Shown here: positions 12,430 through 20,497 of the stretch, piece after piece
How the letters are laid out: each line of letters opens with the position of its first letter
How positions within the stretch are numbered: the first letter of the stretch is position 1
NCBI RefSeq assembly: GCF_900104745.1
Contig: NZ_LT629732.1
Coordinates: forward strand, 3,893,981 to 3,957,980
Direction: 5' to 3'
From: Actinopolymorpha singaporensis
Lineage (GTDB): Bacteria; Actinomycetota; Actinomycetes; Propionibacteriales; Actinopolymorphaceae
DNA length: 64,000 nucleotides
Notes under the pieces: model-generated
What the model saw: the letters and a program-made list of their open reading frames with translations, nothing else
What the model was told of the DNA's origin: nothing
The model's database searches: none
Program-made: the position numbers and the translations under genes

Positions 12430-13401
12430 TCAACTTTCCGTGGGCCTCGTCCCGATCAGACCGCCGCCTTCCCCGGGCTCACCGGAGATCGCGGACATCG
12501 CGAGCCGCACCGCTGTCCGGGTCATCTGCGCCACCGGGAGCTCCCAGCGGGGAAGCCCGGGCACGCCGGGCTGCTCGCGGGTGCTCGCCACGGCCACCAT
12601 CGGCAGGTCGGCGGGCACGCGGTACCCCTGCTCACGCAGGATCTCCACCAGCCCCGGGACGTCGTGCACTGTGACCAGCGCCGAGGGCGGGTCGTCGACG
12701 TCGAGCAACCGGTGCACCCGGCCGGCGAGGGTACGCGGAGAGGTCGAGGACCGGATCACCCTGAGCTGGGCACCTGACTCCCGGGCGCCGAGCCGGGCGC
12801 CGGCCAGACCGCGCCGGGCGTAGCTCACGCCTTCGTGGAACTCTGCGTCTGTGGAGGCCACGAACCCGATCCGGCGGTGCCCGGCCCCGGCGAGCATCCG
12901 CACCGCCTGTGCCGCCGAACCCCCGAAGTCGAAGTCGCACCAGGGCAGGCCGCCCGGGTCGTCCGGGCAGCCGAGGAGTGCGGTCGGGAAGCCCAGCTCC
13001 CGGACCACCGGGATTCGCGGGTCGTCGGTCAGCACCGACATCAGGACCGCACCGTCGGCCAGCCGGCTGCGGGCCACCCGGCGTACGTCGGCCACGCTGT
13101 CCTCGCCGGTGAGCAGCAGCAGGTCGTACTCGTGCTCACGCGCGGCGGCGCTCAGGTCGTGCACGAACCGCCAGCGCACCGGGTTGTAGGCACCCTCGGA
13201 GGGCACCGAGACCGCGAGGACGCGGGTCGCCGCGCCGCGCAGCGCACGGGCGCCGACGTGCGGCTGGTAGTCCAGGTCCCGGATCGCCTGGTGCACCGCC
13301 TCGCGGGTCTGCGGGGAGATGCTGCGCCGGTTGGACAGGACGTACGACACCGTGCTCGGTGCCACGCCCGCCAGCCGGGCGACATCGGCGATCGTGGCCA
13401 C
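12430..13401 (-). CDS. LacI-family repressor 2
   Basis: A 323-residue regulator with the HTH ATIADVARLAGVAPSTVSYV at its start and a sugar-binding domain with GLPWCDFDFGGSAA and a C-terminal VAVASTREQPG segment. GTG 13401 with GAGGGGAC upstream is preferred over an in-frame start at 13560 that would add 53 residues across the operator. It is divergent from the solute-binding protein gene at 13736, and two 20-bp palindromes occupy the shared 334-base region. It probably represses itself and that gene in the absence of a sugar or oligosaccharide. Confidence 0.92.
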   Translation of the reverse strand: MATIADVARLAGVAPSTVSYVLSNRRSISPQTREAVHQAIRDLDYQPHVGARALRGAATRVLAVSVPSEGAYNPVRWRFVHDLSAAAREHEYDLLLLTGEDSVADVRRVARSRLADGAVLMSVLTDDPRIPVVRELGFPTALLGCPDDPGGLPWCDFDFGGSAAQAVRMLAGAGHRRIGFVASTDAEFHEGVSYARRGLAGARLGARESGAQLRVIRSSTSPRTLAGRVHRLLDVDDPPSALVTVHDVPGLVEILREQGYRVPADLPMVAVASTREQPGVPGLPRWELPVAQMTRTAVRLAMSAISGEPGEGGGLIGTRPTES

Positions 13402-13437
13402 CGGCCGTCCCCTCGTCAAGTGTTCGTTACTGCTCTG

Positions 13438-13457
13438 TTGTCGAATCATTTCGACAA
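13438..13457. promoter_or_regulatory. LacI-type operator 2 (perfect inverted repeat)
   Basis: TTGTCGAATCATTTCGACAA is a perfect 8-bp inverted repeat (TTGTCGAA / TTCGACAA) with a 4-base centre, 37 bases before the LacI 2 GTG. Position and symmetry suggest autorepression. Confidence 0.7.
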
Positions 13458-13548
13458 AGACGGACGCTAGAAGGCGGGTCGCGAACGTGTCAAGCCACCG
13501 GCCCCTGTCCGGTCGTGGACTCTCGTTGTGTTCGGACTGGTTGGAGTC

Positions 13549-13579
13549 TTGACATGGCATCCGTTCCCGCCATTACTGT
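13549..13579 (+). promoter_or_regulatory. Candidate promoter of the solute-binding protein gene
   Basis: A consensus TTGACA (13549-13554) is followed after 19 bases by TACTGT (13574-13579). The transcript would start near 13586, directly in front of operator 3. Confidence 0.5.
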
Positions 13580-13594
13580 TTCCGCCAGATTGCA

Positions 13595-13614
13595 CAGTCG
13601 AATCGAATCGACTG
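13595..13614. promoter_or_regulatory. LacI-type operator 3
   Basis: CAGTCGAATCGAATCGACTG is symmetrical at 18 of 20 positions (arms CAGTCGA / TCGACTG). It shares GTCGAATC and TCGAC, in the same register, with operator 2. It lies just downstream of the expected start of the solute-binding protein transcript, a normal place for roadblock repression. Confidence 0.65.
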
Positions 13615-13735
13615 ATCGCGCGGGCGCCGTGCGCTGTGCACGGCGTCGTACGCGTCACCTGTTCCGTTCGTGTTCTTCGGGTGGGCAGTTCACCCGTGAA
13701 CCGGTCCGTTCTGTGTTCCAACATGGGAGGTCGCG

Positions 13736-15847
13736 ATGTCGGGGTCTGACGAACTGACCAGGCGCCGGCTGCTCTTCGGTGCCGCCGTGGTCGCCGGCAG
13801 CGTCACGCTCGGCGCCTGCAGCAGCGGCGGGGGAGGGAGTTCGACCGGCGGAGGAGCCAAGCAGAGCAAGGCTCCCACGAAGCGGGGATCGGCCCCCAAA
13901 CCGCTGGCGCCGCCGCGGCAGCTGAAGGAGTCACCGGAGCTGGCCGCACAGGTCAAGGCGGGAAAGCTGCCCGCGCTGAAGGACCGGCTGCCCGAGAAGC
14001 CCTACGTCATCCCGCACTACTGGGCGCAGACCGGAAAGTACGGCGGAACCCTGCGGATGGCGAGCGGCTCCAGCAACGACGCCGCCATCAAGGAATACAT
14101 GTACGGCCACTCGCCGCTGCGCTGGCTCAACGACGGCCTCACCCTCGGCCCGGGCCTGGCGGAGAGCTGGGAGTCCAACGAGGACGCGTCGGTGTGGACG
14201 TTCCACTTCCGCAAGGGACTCAAATGGTCCGACGGGCAGAAGTGGACCACCGACGACATCATGTTCTGGTGGAACGACATGGTGCTCAACCCGGAGTTCG
14301 GTGAGGGAATCCCCGACGAGGCCCGGTCCGGCAAGGGCACGGTCGCGAAGTTCGAGGCGCCGGACGAGTACACACTGGTGATCACCTATGACGCGCCGAG
14401 CCCGATGGTGCCCGACATGATCGCCAACTGGGTCAACCGCGGAATCGCCGCGTCGTGGATGGAACCCAAGCACTACATGAAGCAGTTCCACCCGAAGTAC
14501 AACAAGTCCGTCGGCAAGGACTGGACGACGAAGTTCGACGAGAAGCGCAACACGGTCTTCAACCCGGAGACCCCGACGATGGGTGGCTGGCAGCTGGCCA
14601 CGTACTCCGAGGGCCGGGCGACGACGTGGAAGCGCAACCCCTACTACTACGTGGTCGACCAGGCCGGCAACCAACTGCCGTACATCGACGGGCTGAACTT
14701 CAAGGTTGTCGACAACATCGAGACCCGTAAGCTGCAGATCCAGTCCGGCCAGTTCGACCAGGTGCACGGTCCGTTCAACAGCCTGACCCTCGGCGACATC
14801 TCCGGACTGAAGCGCTCGCAGACCAAGAGCGGCATGAAGATGCTGTTGTGGGACAGCGGATCCGGCACCGGCTCCATCTTCTTCTTCAACCAGGACTACG
14901 ACGAGCCCGCCATGCGCGCGCTGATCCGCAAGCCGGAGTTCCGGCAGGCGCTGTCGCTGGCGTATGACCGCGGTGAGGCCCGCAAGTCCATCTACTTCGA
15001 CACCGGCATCCCCACCACCGGCGGGTACGGGCCGAAGACGCGGGAGTTCCACCGCGGCAACGGCCCGCAGGAGTACAAGCAGTGGCGGGAGTCGTGGGTG
15101 AAGTTCGACCCCGAGCGCGCCAAGTCGATGCTGGACAAGCTGGGTGTGGTCGACAAGGACGGCGACGGCAAGCGGGAGAAGCCCGACGGCAGCAAGCTGG
15201 TCGTCCGGCTGAACTACCCGGCCGACATCGACACCACCGGCGAGCACATGAAGAAGAACCAGCTGCTGAAGAAGAGCTGGGACGCCATCGGCATCGACAC
15301 CCGGCTCAGCCCGGTGGCCCCGACGTCCTTCGGTGACCAGTGGGCACAGGGCAAGCTGATGACCACCACCGCGTGGGAGACCAGCACGATGAGCGTCGCC
15401 GCCGACATGCTGTGGCTGATGCCGATGGAGCCGTCCCGGTGGGCGTCACTGCAGGGGCAGTTCTACGCGCTGCGGGGTACGCCCGACGAGAAGAAGCAAC
15501 TCGACGTCGATCCGTACAAGCGCACGCCTCCGCGGGCCGCGCCCGAGCCCGGCGGTCCGGTGGACCGGCTGTGGAAGCTCGCCGACCAGGTGCGGGTCGA
15601 GGTCGACCAGACCAAGCGGGACAAGCTCGTCTGGGACATGATCCGGATCCACATCGACGAGGGGCCGTTCTTCATGGGGGTGGTCGCCAACTACCCGCAG
15701 ATCGTCCTTGTCAAGGACGGCTTGCGCAACGTCCCGACCAAGGAGCAGACCGCGCTCGGTGGCCTGGTCAACGACTGGCACCACCCGACGCCCGCCGCCT
15801 ACGACCCGGAGGCGTGGTTCTGGGACGACCCGAAGGCACACGTCTGA
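13736..15847 (+). CDS. ABC transporter solute-binding lipoprotein, family 5
   Basis: A 703-residue extracellular lipoprotein. The N-terminus has a Tat twin-arginine (TRRRLLFG, 8-15) and lipobox ending at Cys28 (TLGAC), then a Gly/Ser linker. The mature part fits peptide/oligosaccharide family 5: a YGTLRMASG-like first strand, LAESWE and WTFHFRKGLKWSDG near residue 145, and a WYYVDQAGNQLPYIDGL-like segment near 310. ATG 13736 follows GGGAGG. No permease or ATPase gene is adjacent, so partners must lie elsewhere. The divergent LacI 2 gene suggests a carbohydrate, not a peptide, ligand. Confidence 0.92.
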   Translation: MSGSDELTRRRLLFGAAVVAGSVTLGACSSGGGGSSTGGGAKQSKAPTKRGSAPKPLAPPRQLKESPELAAQVKAGKLPALKDRLPEKPYVIPHYWAQTGKYGGTLRMASGSSNDAAIKEYMYGHSPLRWLNDGLTLGPGLAESWESNEDASVWTFHFRKGLKWSDGQKWTTDDIMFWWNDMVLNPEFGEGIPDEARSGKGTVAKFEAPDEYTLVITYDAPSPMVPDMIANWVNRGIAASWMEPKHYMKQFHPKYNKSVGKDWTTKFDEKRNTVFNPETPTMGGWQLATYSEGRATTWKRNPYYYVVDQAGNQLPYIDGLNFKVVDNIETRKLQIQSGQFDQVHGPFNSLTLGDISGLKRSQTKSGMKMLLWDSGSGTGSIFFFNQDYDEPAMRALIRKPEFRQALSLAYDRGEARKSIYFDTGIPTTGGYGPKTREFHRGNGPQEYKQWRESWVKFDPERAKSMLDKLGVVDKDGDGKREKPDGSKLVVRLNYPADIDTTGEHMKKNQLLKKSWDAIGIDTRLSPVAPTSFGDQWAQGKLMTTTAWETSTMSVAADMLWLMPMEPSRWASLQGQFYALRGTPDEKKQLDVDPYKRTPPRAAPEPGGPVDRLWKLADQVRVEVDQTKRDKLVWDMIRIHIDEGPFFMGVVANYPQIVLVKDGLRNVPTKEQTALGGLVNDWHHPTPAAYDPEAWFWDDPKAHV

Positions 15848-15862
15848 GCGACCTTGGCGGCC

Positions 15863-15902
15863 ACGGCGCCTCTTACCCGGTCGGCCGGGTAAGAGGCGCC
15901 GT
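15863..15902 (+). terminator. Strong terminator hairpin, 18-bp perfect stem
   Basis: ACGGCGCCTCTTACCCGG (15863-15880), loop TCGG, and the exact complement to 15902, followed by TCCC. It lies 16 bases after the solute-binding protein stop and faces a convergent gene. Confidence 0.85.
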
Positions 15903-15955
15903 TCCCACCCACGGCAGGTGCGGAACGACGCCCGCCCCCGTACGCTCCCGCCTGC

Positions 15956-16312
15956 TCAGGCGGTGGGACCGTCGGGGCCCTGGCTGTTCTGCGAGGGAGC
16001 GGCACCGCCGGGCTGCCCGCCCGCCTGACCGGCCTGGCTGCCCAGGAAGAACTGCACGCTGCCCTGCGCGTCCACCTCGGCGTCGAGCACCATCTCGTCG
16101 AGCATGTTCGAGGCGCTCTCCTCCAGGAAGACGCGCGCGCCCTGCTCCTCGACAACCGCGTCACCGGCGGTGGGCTCGGCGGCCACCGCGAGGCTCAGGC
16201 TCTGCTGGTCCTCCGGCTGCGCGGTGATGCGCAGGCCGGCGCTTCCGGGAAGTTCGGGGCTGTTCGTCAGGGACTGGATGACGAGGGCAGCGTTGTTGGT
16301 GAGTGCAAGCAA
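15956..16312 (-). CDS. HesB/IscA-like small protein without cysteines
   Basis: A 118-residue protein with the HesB/IscA-like N-terminal pattern (LTNNAALVIQSL, then SAGLRI near residue 25) and an RVFLEESASNMLDEMVLDAE-type segment near residue 60. True A-type Fe-S carriers use three conserved Cys; this sequence contains none, so it cannot act as a cluster carrier in the usual way. The last 25 residues are Gly/Gln/Pro-rich. The start appears to be TTG 16312, preceded by AGGAG at good spacing. Function unknown. Confidence 0.7.
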   Translation of the reverse strand: MLALTNNAALVIQSLTNSPELPGSAGLRITAQPEDQQSLSLAVAAEPTAGDAVVEEQGARVFLEESASNMLDEMVLDAEVDAQGSVQFFLGSQAGQAGGQPGGAAPSQNSQGPDGPTA

Positions 16313-16515
16313 GATTGCTCCTCAACTAGAGATCATGGGTGTCGGGGAACTGCGCCCGCGCGCTGTCGAAGGCGTACGTCAGGGCGCCACTGGCCCGACC
16401 GGCTGGCAGGTGTGAATCACTCCCCGATGCACTGGACGCCGGTCATTCCACCCTTGCCCCTCCGCGGCGCTGAGTCAAACCAAGCGTGTCGGCGGGCTGT
16501 GGAGATGATGGAGGG

Positions 16516-17280
16516 GTGACCGGTCAGCCATCGCCATCGGAGTCTTCCGGCCCTGTCCCCCCGGCGGGAAACGTCCCGCCTGCCGACCCCGGCGCGCGGG
16601 GTGGCACCGACGTCGCACCGCCGCCGCGATGGGGCATCCCCACCGCGATCGGGTCGCTGCTCGGCTTCGTCGTGTTGTCGTTCGTGGTGTCGTACGGCCT
16701 CACCGCCCTGGGAGTGGGCCCGGTCACGGCGACGATCATCGCCACGCCCGTGGGCTGGCTGTCGCTTGCCGGCGTGCCGCTGCTGGCCTCCCGGCGGCGC
16801 GGGAACGGCCCTCGCTCGGACCTCGCGCTGTGGTTCCGGCCCGTCGACGTCGGGATCGGGTTGCTGGCCTGCCTGGTCGTGCTCGCGGCGGCCACGGTGA
16901 TCCTCCTGATCACGATCGCGGTGACCGGCGTCACGCCCACCTCGGCGCTCGGGAACGTCGCCGGGCACGCCAACTCCCACTGGCAGGTCGTGGCCCTGGC
17001 GGTCATGGCGCTGTGTGCGGCGTTCGTGGAGGAAATTCACTTTCGGGGCATGTGGTGGAGCGCGCTGCGCCGGCGCGGCCTGGGTGCGTGGCCGACGCTG
17101 CTGGTGACCGCGGTGCTGTTCGCCCTGGTCCATCTCGAACCCACCCGCGTGGTCCTGCTGTTCGCCGCCGGGCTGGCCGCCGGATACGTCCGGATGCGGT
17201 CGGACCGTCTCGGTCCCGCGATCGTCACCCATCTGCTGGTCAACCTGCTGGCCGCGGTTTCCCTGCTGAGCCTGCTGTGA
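16516..17280 (+). CDS. CPBP-family intramembrane protease
   Basis: A membrane protein of about 254 residues with roughly six to eight hydrophobic segments after a Pro/Ser-rich N-terminus. It carries the CPBP (Abi/CAAX-protease-like) motifs: FVEEIHFRG (EExxxR) near 175, FALVHLEP near 205 and a final GPAIVTHLLVNL with His/Asn. These residues form a metal site in the family, which cleaves membrane proteins or prenylated peptides. The start is uncertain: GTG 16516 gives the natural-looking N-terminus; GTG 16486 is also in frame. It stands alone before recO. Confidence 0.82.
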   Translation: MTGQPSPSESSGPVPPAGNVPPADPGARGGTDVAPPPRWGIPTAIGSLLGFVVLSFVVSYGLTALGVGPVTATIIATPVGWLSLAGVPLLASRRRGNGPRSDLALWFRPVDVGIGLLACLVVLAAATVILLITIAVTGVTPTSALGNVAGHANSHWQVVALAVMALCAAFVEEIHFRGMWWSALRRRGLGAWPTLLVTAVLFALVHLEPTRVVLLFAAGLAAGYVRMRSDRLGPAIVTHLLVNLLAAVSLLSLL

Positions 17281-17320
17281 CCGCACGATGTGCGGCGGGG
17301 GGTCCGCACCGTCGGTGCGG
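17281..17320 (+). terminator. Twin small hairpins between CPBP gene and recO
   Basis: Two tight hairpins follow the CPBP stop directly: CCGCAC-GAT-GTGCGG (17281-17295) and CCGCACC-GTC-GGTGCGG (17304-17320). They share the same arm sequence and could pair alternatively with each other. They end just before the recO promoter-like element. Confidence 0.45.
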
Positions 17321-17338
17321 TAGGCGAGAATGGTCGGT

Positions 17339-18247
17339 GTGCCGCTGTACGTCGACGAGGCCGTGGTGCTCCGGACCCACAAACTGGGGGAGGCCGACCG
17401 GATCATCACCCTGCTGACCCGCCACCACGGACGGGTGCGGGCGGTCGCCAAGGGTGTCCGCCGGACGACGTCGCGGTTCGGCGCACGCCTGGAGCCCTGC
17501 TCCTACGTCGAGCTGCAGCTCGCGGTGGGCCGCTCGCTGGACGTCATCACCCAGGCGGAGATCCGCCGGCCCTACGCCGAGGCGATGTACGCCGACTACG
17601 GCCGCTACACCACCGCAGCGGCCATGCTGGAGACCGCGGAGCGGCTCACTGTCGAGGAACGCGAGCCGGCCACCCAGCACTTCCTGCTTCTGGTCGCCGC
17701 CCTGCGGTCGCTGGCCGAGGGGGCACACGAGCCCGGCCTGATCCTGGACTCCTACCTGCTGCGGTCGCTGGCCGTCGCGGGCTACGCGCCGTCCTTCGAC
17801 GCCTGCGCCCGGTGCGGCACGGCCGGCCCGCACCGCGCCTTCGCGGTCGCGGCCGGCGGGATGATCTGTGCGGACTGCCGCCCGGCCGGGGTGGCGATGC
17901 CCGCGCCGGAGACCGTCGGGCTGCTGGCGGCGCTGCTCACCGGTGAGTGGGCGGTGGCCGACACGAGCACCGACCGGCACCGGCGGGAGGCGACGGGGCT
18001 GGTCTCGGCGTACCTCCAGTGGCATCTCGAACGCGGCCTGCGTTCCCTGCCGCACGTCGAGCGGTTCGAACCGGAGATGCGGGTACGCATGGCCGAGGAC
18101 GAGCCGCACGGCGGCGACGACCACGAGGACCACGAGGACCACGAGGACCACGAGGACCACGACGACGCTTCCCCCGTCCGCTCCCACGGCGGCGAGGGCC
18201 ACGACGACGCTTCCCACGACACCGGACGGGGTGTGATCACGCGATGA
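17339..18247 (+). CDS. recO: DNA repair protein RecO
   Basis: RecO loads RecA in the RecFOR recombination pathway and binds SSB and DNA. The protein (302 residues from GTG 17339) has the OB-fold N-terminus [26 protein letters not shown] near 44, and the zinc cysteines CARC and CADC near 162 and 183. GTG 17339 is preferred because homologues start PLYxDEAVVL and a GAGAAT element lies seven bases upstream (leaderless); ATG 17330 is in frame. The last 45 residues form an unusual Asp/Glu/His tail encoded by a 9-bp repeat. The stop overlaps uppS by four bases. Confidence 0.95.
   Translation: MPLYVDEAVVLRTHKLGEADRIITLLTRHHGRVRAVAKGVRRTTSRFGARLEPCSYVELQLAVGRSLDVITQAEIRRPYAEAMYADYGRYTTAAAMLETAERLTVEEREPATQHFLLLVAALRSLAEGAHEPGLILDSYLLRSLAVAGYAPSFDACARCGTAGPHRAFAVAAGGMICADCRPAGVAMPAPETVGLLAALLTGEWAVADTSTDRHRREATGLVSAYLQWHLERGLRSLPHVERFEPEMRVRMAEDEPHGGDDHEDHEDHEDHEDHDDASPVRSHGGEGHDDASHDTGRGVITR
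18119..18163 (+). repeat. 9-bp tandem repeat in recO (His-Glu-Asp tail)
   Basis: Five copies of GACCACGAG (the last GACCACGAC) encode Asp-His-Glu repeats at the RecO C-terminus. Such a tail could bind divalent metal. The repeat keeps the frame, so copy number can vary without inactivating RecO. Confidence 0.9.
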
Positions 18248-19095
18248 GTCCCAGCCTGCGCACCGGCCTGCGGCGCAGGCCGGCACCTGTTCGCCGGCAG
18301 GTCCAGCCGCCCGACCCGCACCCGTCGGGTGCACGGCCGCCGGCCATCCCGCCGGAGCTCGTTCCGAGCCACGTCGCCTTGGTGATGGACGGAAACGGCC
18401 GGTGGGCCAAGGCACGCGGGCTGCCGCGCACACGCGGCCACGAGAAGGGCGAGGGCGCGCTGTTCGACACCATCAAGGGTGCGATCGAGATCGGCGTGAA
18501 AACCCTTTCGGCGTACGCGTTCTCCACCGAGAACTGGTCGCGTTCGCCGGAGGAGGTGCGCTTCCTGATGGGCTTCAACCGCGAGGTGATCCACCGCCGG
18601 CGGGACGAGCTGGACGCCATGGGGGTGCGGGTGCGCTGGGCCGGGCGTCGCCCTCGGCTGTGGAAGAGCGTGATCCGCGAACTCGAGTACGCCGAGGAAC
18701 GCACCCGCGACAACGACGTCATCACCCTGCAGTTCTGCGTCAACTACGGCGGACGGGCAGAACTCACCGACGCGATGCAGGCGATCGCCCGCGACGTGGA
18801 GGCGGGCAGGCTGCGCCCGGACCGGATCGACGAGCGGACGATCGGCCGTTACCTCTACCAGCCGGATCTGCCCGACGTCGACCTGTTCGTCCGGTCGTCG
18901 GGGGAGCAGCGTACGTCCAACTTCATGCTGTGGCAGTCGGCGTACGCCGAGTTCGTCTTCCTGGACACGTTGTTCCCCGACTTCGACCGGCGTGACCTGT
19001 GGCGGGCGATCGAGCTGTACGTCCAGCGCGACCGCAGGTTCGGCGGCGCGATCCCCAACGAGGTGGCCGCCGATCCCGCCCCTGAGGGGGCCTAG
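18244..19095 (+). CDS. uppS: Isoprenyl (undecaprenyl-type) diphosphate synthase, cis-type
   Basis: Cis-prenyltransferase that extends short prenyl diphosphates to the lipid carrier used for peptidoglycan and glycan synthesis. In this 283-residue protein, [17 protein letters not shown] (near 43) has the catalytic Asp and P-loop-like region, AFSTENWSR (near 96) and [20 protein letters not shown] (near 217) are the remaining signature segments, with the conserved Arg and Glu at the C-terminus. ATG 18244 overlaps the recO stop (ATGA), giving translational coupling. Its stop overlaps the convergent zur stop in the palindrome CTAG. Chain length cannot be judged from sequence. Confidence 0.95.
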   Translation: MSPSLRTGLRRRPAPVRRQVQPPDPHPSGARPPAIPPELVPSHVALVMDGNGRWAKARGLPRTRGHEKGEGALFDTIKGAIEIGVKTLSAYAFSTENWSRSPEEVRFLMGFNREVIHRRRDELDAMGVRVRWAGRRPRLWKSVIRELEYAEERTRDNDVITLQFCVNYGGRAELTDAMQAIARDVEAGRLRPDRIDERTIGRYLYQPDLPDVDLFVRSSGEQRTSNFMLWQSAYAEFVFLDTLFPDFDRRDLWRAIELYVQRDRRFGGAIPNEVAADPAPEGA

Positions 19096-19502
19096 ACCAC
19101 GTCCTGGCGCGCACAGGCGGCGCAGGTGCCGAACACCTCGACGGTGTGGGTGACGTCGACGAACCCGGCCTCGGCGGCGACGCTCTCCGCCCACCGCTCG
19201 ACCGCGGGTCCCTCCACCTCCACCGTGCGCCCGCAGTCGCGGCACACCAGGTGGTGGTGGTGCCGGGCGGTGGCACACCGGCGGTAGACCGTCTCGCCGT
19301 CGTCGGTGCGGATCGCGTCCACCTGCCCGGCGTCCGCCAGCGAGCCGAGCGTGCGGTAGACGGTGGTCAGCCCGACGTTCTCGCCGCGGTCACGCAGCAG
19401 AGCGTGGATGTCCTGGGCGCTGCGGAAGTCCTCGACCCCCTCCAGCACCTCCGCGACCGCGGCCCGCTGCCGGGTCGCGCGGATCCTCGGGTTCGCGCTC
19501 AG
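19092..19502 (-). CDS. zur: Zinc uptake regulator Zur, apparent CTG start
   Basis: Fur-family repressor of 136 residues. It has the winged-helix region [20 protein letters not shown], the metal-site [11 protein letters not shown] and the final CAAC pair for structural zinc. Zur rather than Fur is called because it ends the znu operon. No ATG, GTG or TTG precedes the DNA-binding domain in frame; CTG 19502 lies nine bases after AGGGGAG (19512-19518) and overlaps the znuB stop as CTGA, the exact counterpart of the usual ATGA. The first standard start, GTG 19448, would delete the first helix. Confidence 0.9.
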   Translation of the reverse strand: MSANPRIRATRQRAAVAEVLEGVEDFRSAQDIHALLRDRGENVGLTTVYRTLGSLADAGQVDAIRTDDGETVYRRCATARHHHHLVCRDCGRTVEVEGPAVERWAESVAAEAGFVDVTHTVEVFGTCAACARQDVV

Positions 19503-20494
19503 CTGGATCGTCTCCCCTGGGCGGTCTCGTTCTCGTCGGCGAAGTGCTCGTCGTAGTGCGCTCCGTGCGGCGCGTGCCGGTGCCCGTCGTGCAGGTAGTC
19601 GACGTGGTCCTCGTGGGGTACGGCCCGGTGCCCGCACGTGGGGCCGTGAGTGTGCAGGTGGTCCTCGGCCTCGTTGTGCGGCCCGCGCATTCTGGCCCGC
19701 AACGCGGTGCCCGCCGCGGTGAGCACGAACACCGCGATGGCCGCGAGCACGATCGTCGCACCGGAGGGAGTGTCGGCGTAGAAGGAGGTGAAGACACCAC
19801 CCACGCTCACCACCACGCCGACCACCATGGCGGTGGCGACGGTGCCGGCGAAGCTGCGGCCGACCCGCTGCGCGACCGCCACCGGAACGATCATCAGCGC
19901 GCTGACCAGCAACAGGCCGACGACCCGCATCGACACCACGACGGTGACAGCGACCATCACCGCGAGCACGATGTTGAGCACGAGAACCGGCAGGCCGGCA
20001 GCGGTGGCGTACTCCTCGTCGGCGCCGACGGTGAAGAACACCCGGGACATCCCCAGTGCGACTGCCAGCACGACGACGGCGAGGACGGCGAACACCACGA
20101 GATCGCCCGGCGTGGTCGAGGTGATGGATCCGAAGAGGTAGGCGTTCAGGTTTGCCGGCGTGCTGCCGGGGGCCTTGGCCAGCAGCACCACGCCGCCGGC
20201 GATACCGCCGTAGAACATCACCGCCAGGGCGACGTCGCTGCTCGTGCGTCCCTTCGCCCGCATGACCTCGATCAGAACGGCGCCGAGGACCGTGCACACC
20301 AGGGCCGTCCACACCGGGCCGGAACGGGTGAGCAGGCCGATGCCGACGCCGGTGAGCGCGACGTGGCCCATGCCGTCGCCGATCAGGGCGAGCCGGCGTT
20401 GGACGAGGTAGATGCCGACCGCCGGGGCGGACAGGCCGATGAGCAGCGCGGCGAGCAACGCCCGCTGCATGAAGTCGAACTGCAGGATCTCCAT
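19499..20494 (-). CDS. znuB: Zinc ABC transporter permease ZnuB
   Basis: Membrane permease of the zinc uptake system, 331 residues. About eight hydrophobic segments cover residues 8-265, with the ABC-3 family signatures RRLALIGDGMGHVAL (33-47) and LLVSALMIVPVAVA near 205. The C-terminal 60 residues are cytoplasmic-looking and His/Asp/Glu-rich (HLHTHGPTCGHRAVPHEDH), a likely zinc-binding tail that most ZnuB proteins lack. It starts three bases after znuC and its stop overlaps the zur start. Confidence 0.95.
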   Translation of the reverse strand: MEILQFDFMQRALLAALLIGLSAPAVGIYLVQRRLALIGDGMGHVALTGVGIGLLTRSGPVWTALVCTVLGAVLIEVMRAKGRTSSDVALAVMFYGGIAGGVVLLAKAPGSTPANLNAYLFGSITSTTPGDLVVFAVLAVVVLAVALGMSRVFFTVGADEEYATAAGLPVLVLNIVLAVMVAVTVVVSMRVVGLLLVSALMIVPVAVAQRVGRSFAGTVATAMVVGVVVSVGGVFTSFYADTPSGATIVLAAIAVFVLTAAGTALRARMRGPHNEAEDHLHTHGPTCGHRAVPHEDHVDYLHDGHRHAPHGAHYDEHFADENETAQGRRSS

Positions 20495-20497
20495 CGT

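Noticed and set aside
17947-18243. N-terminal extension of uppS to 17947
   Set aside because: It overlaps recO in another frame and is low-complexity; ATG 18244 matches the family.
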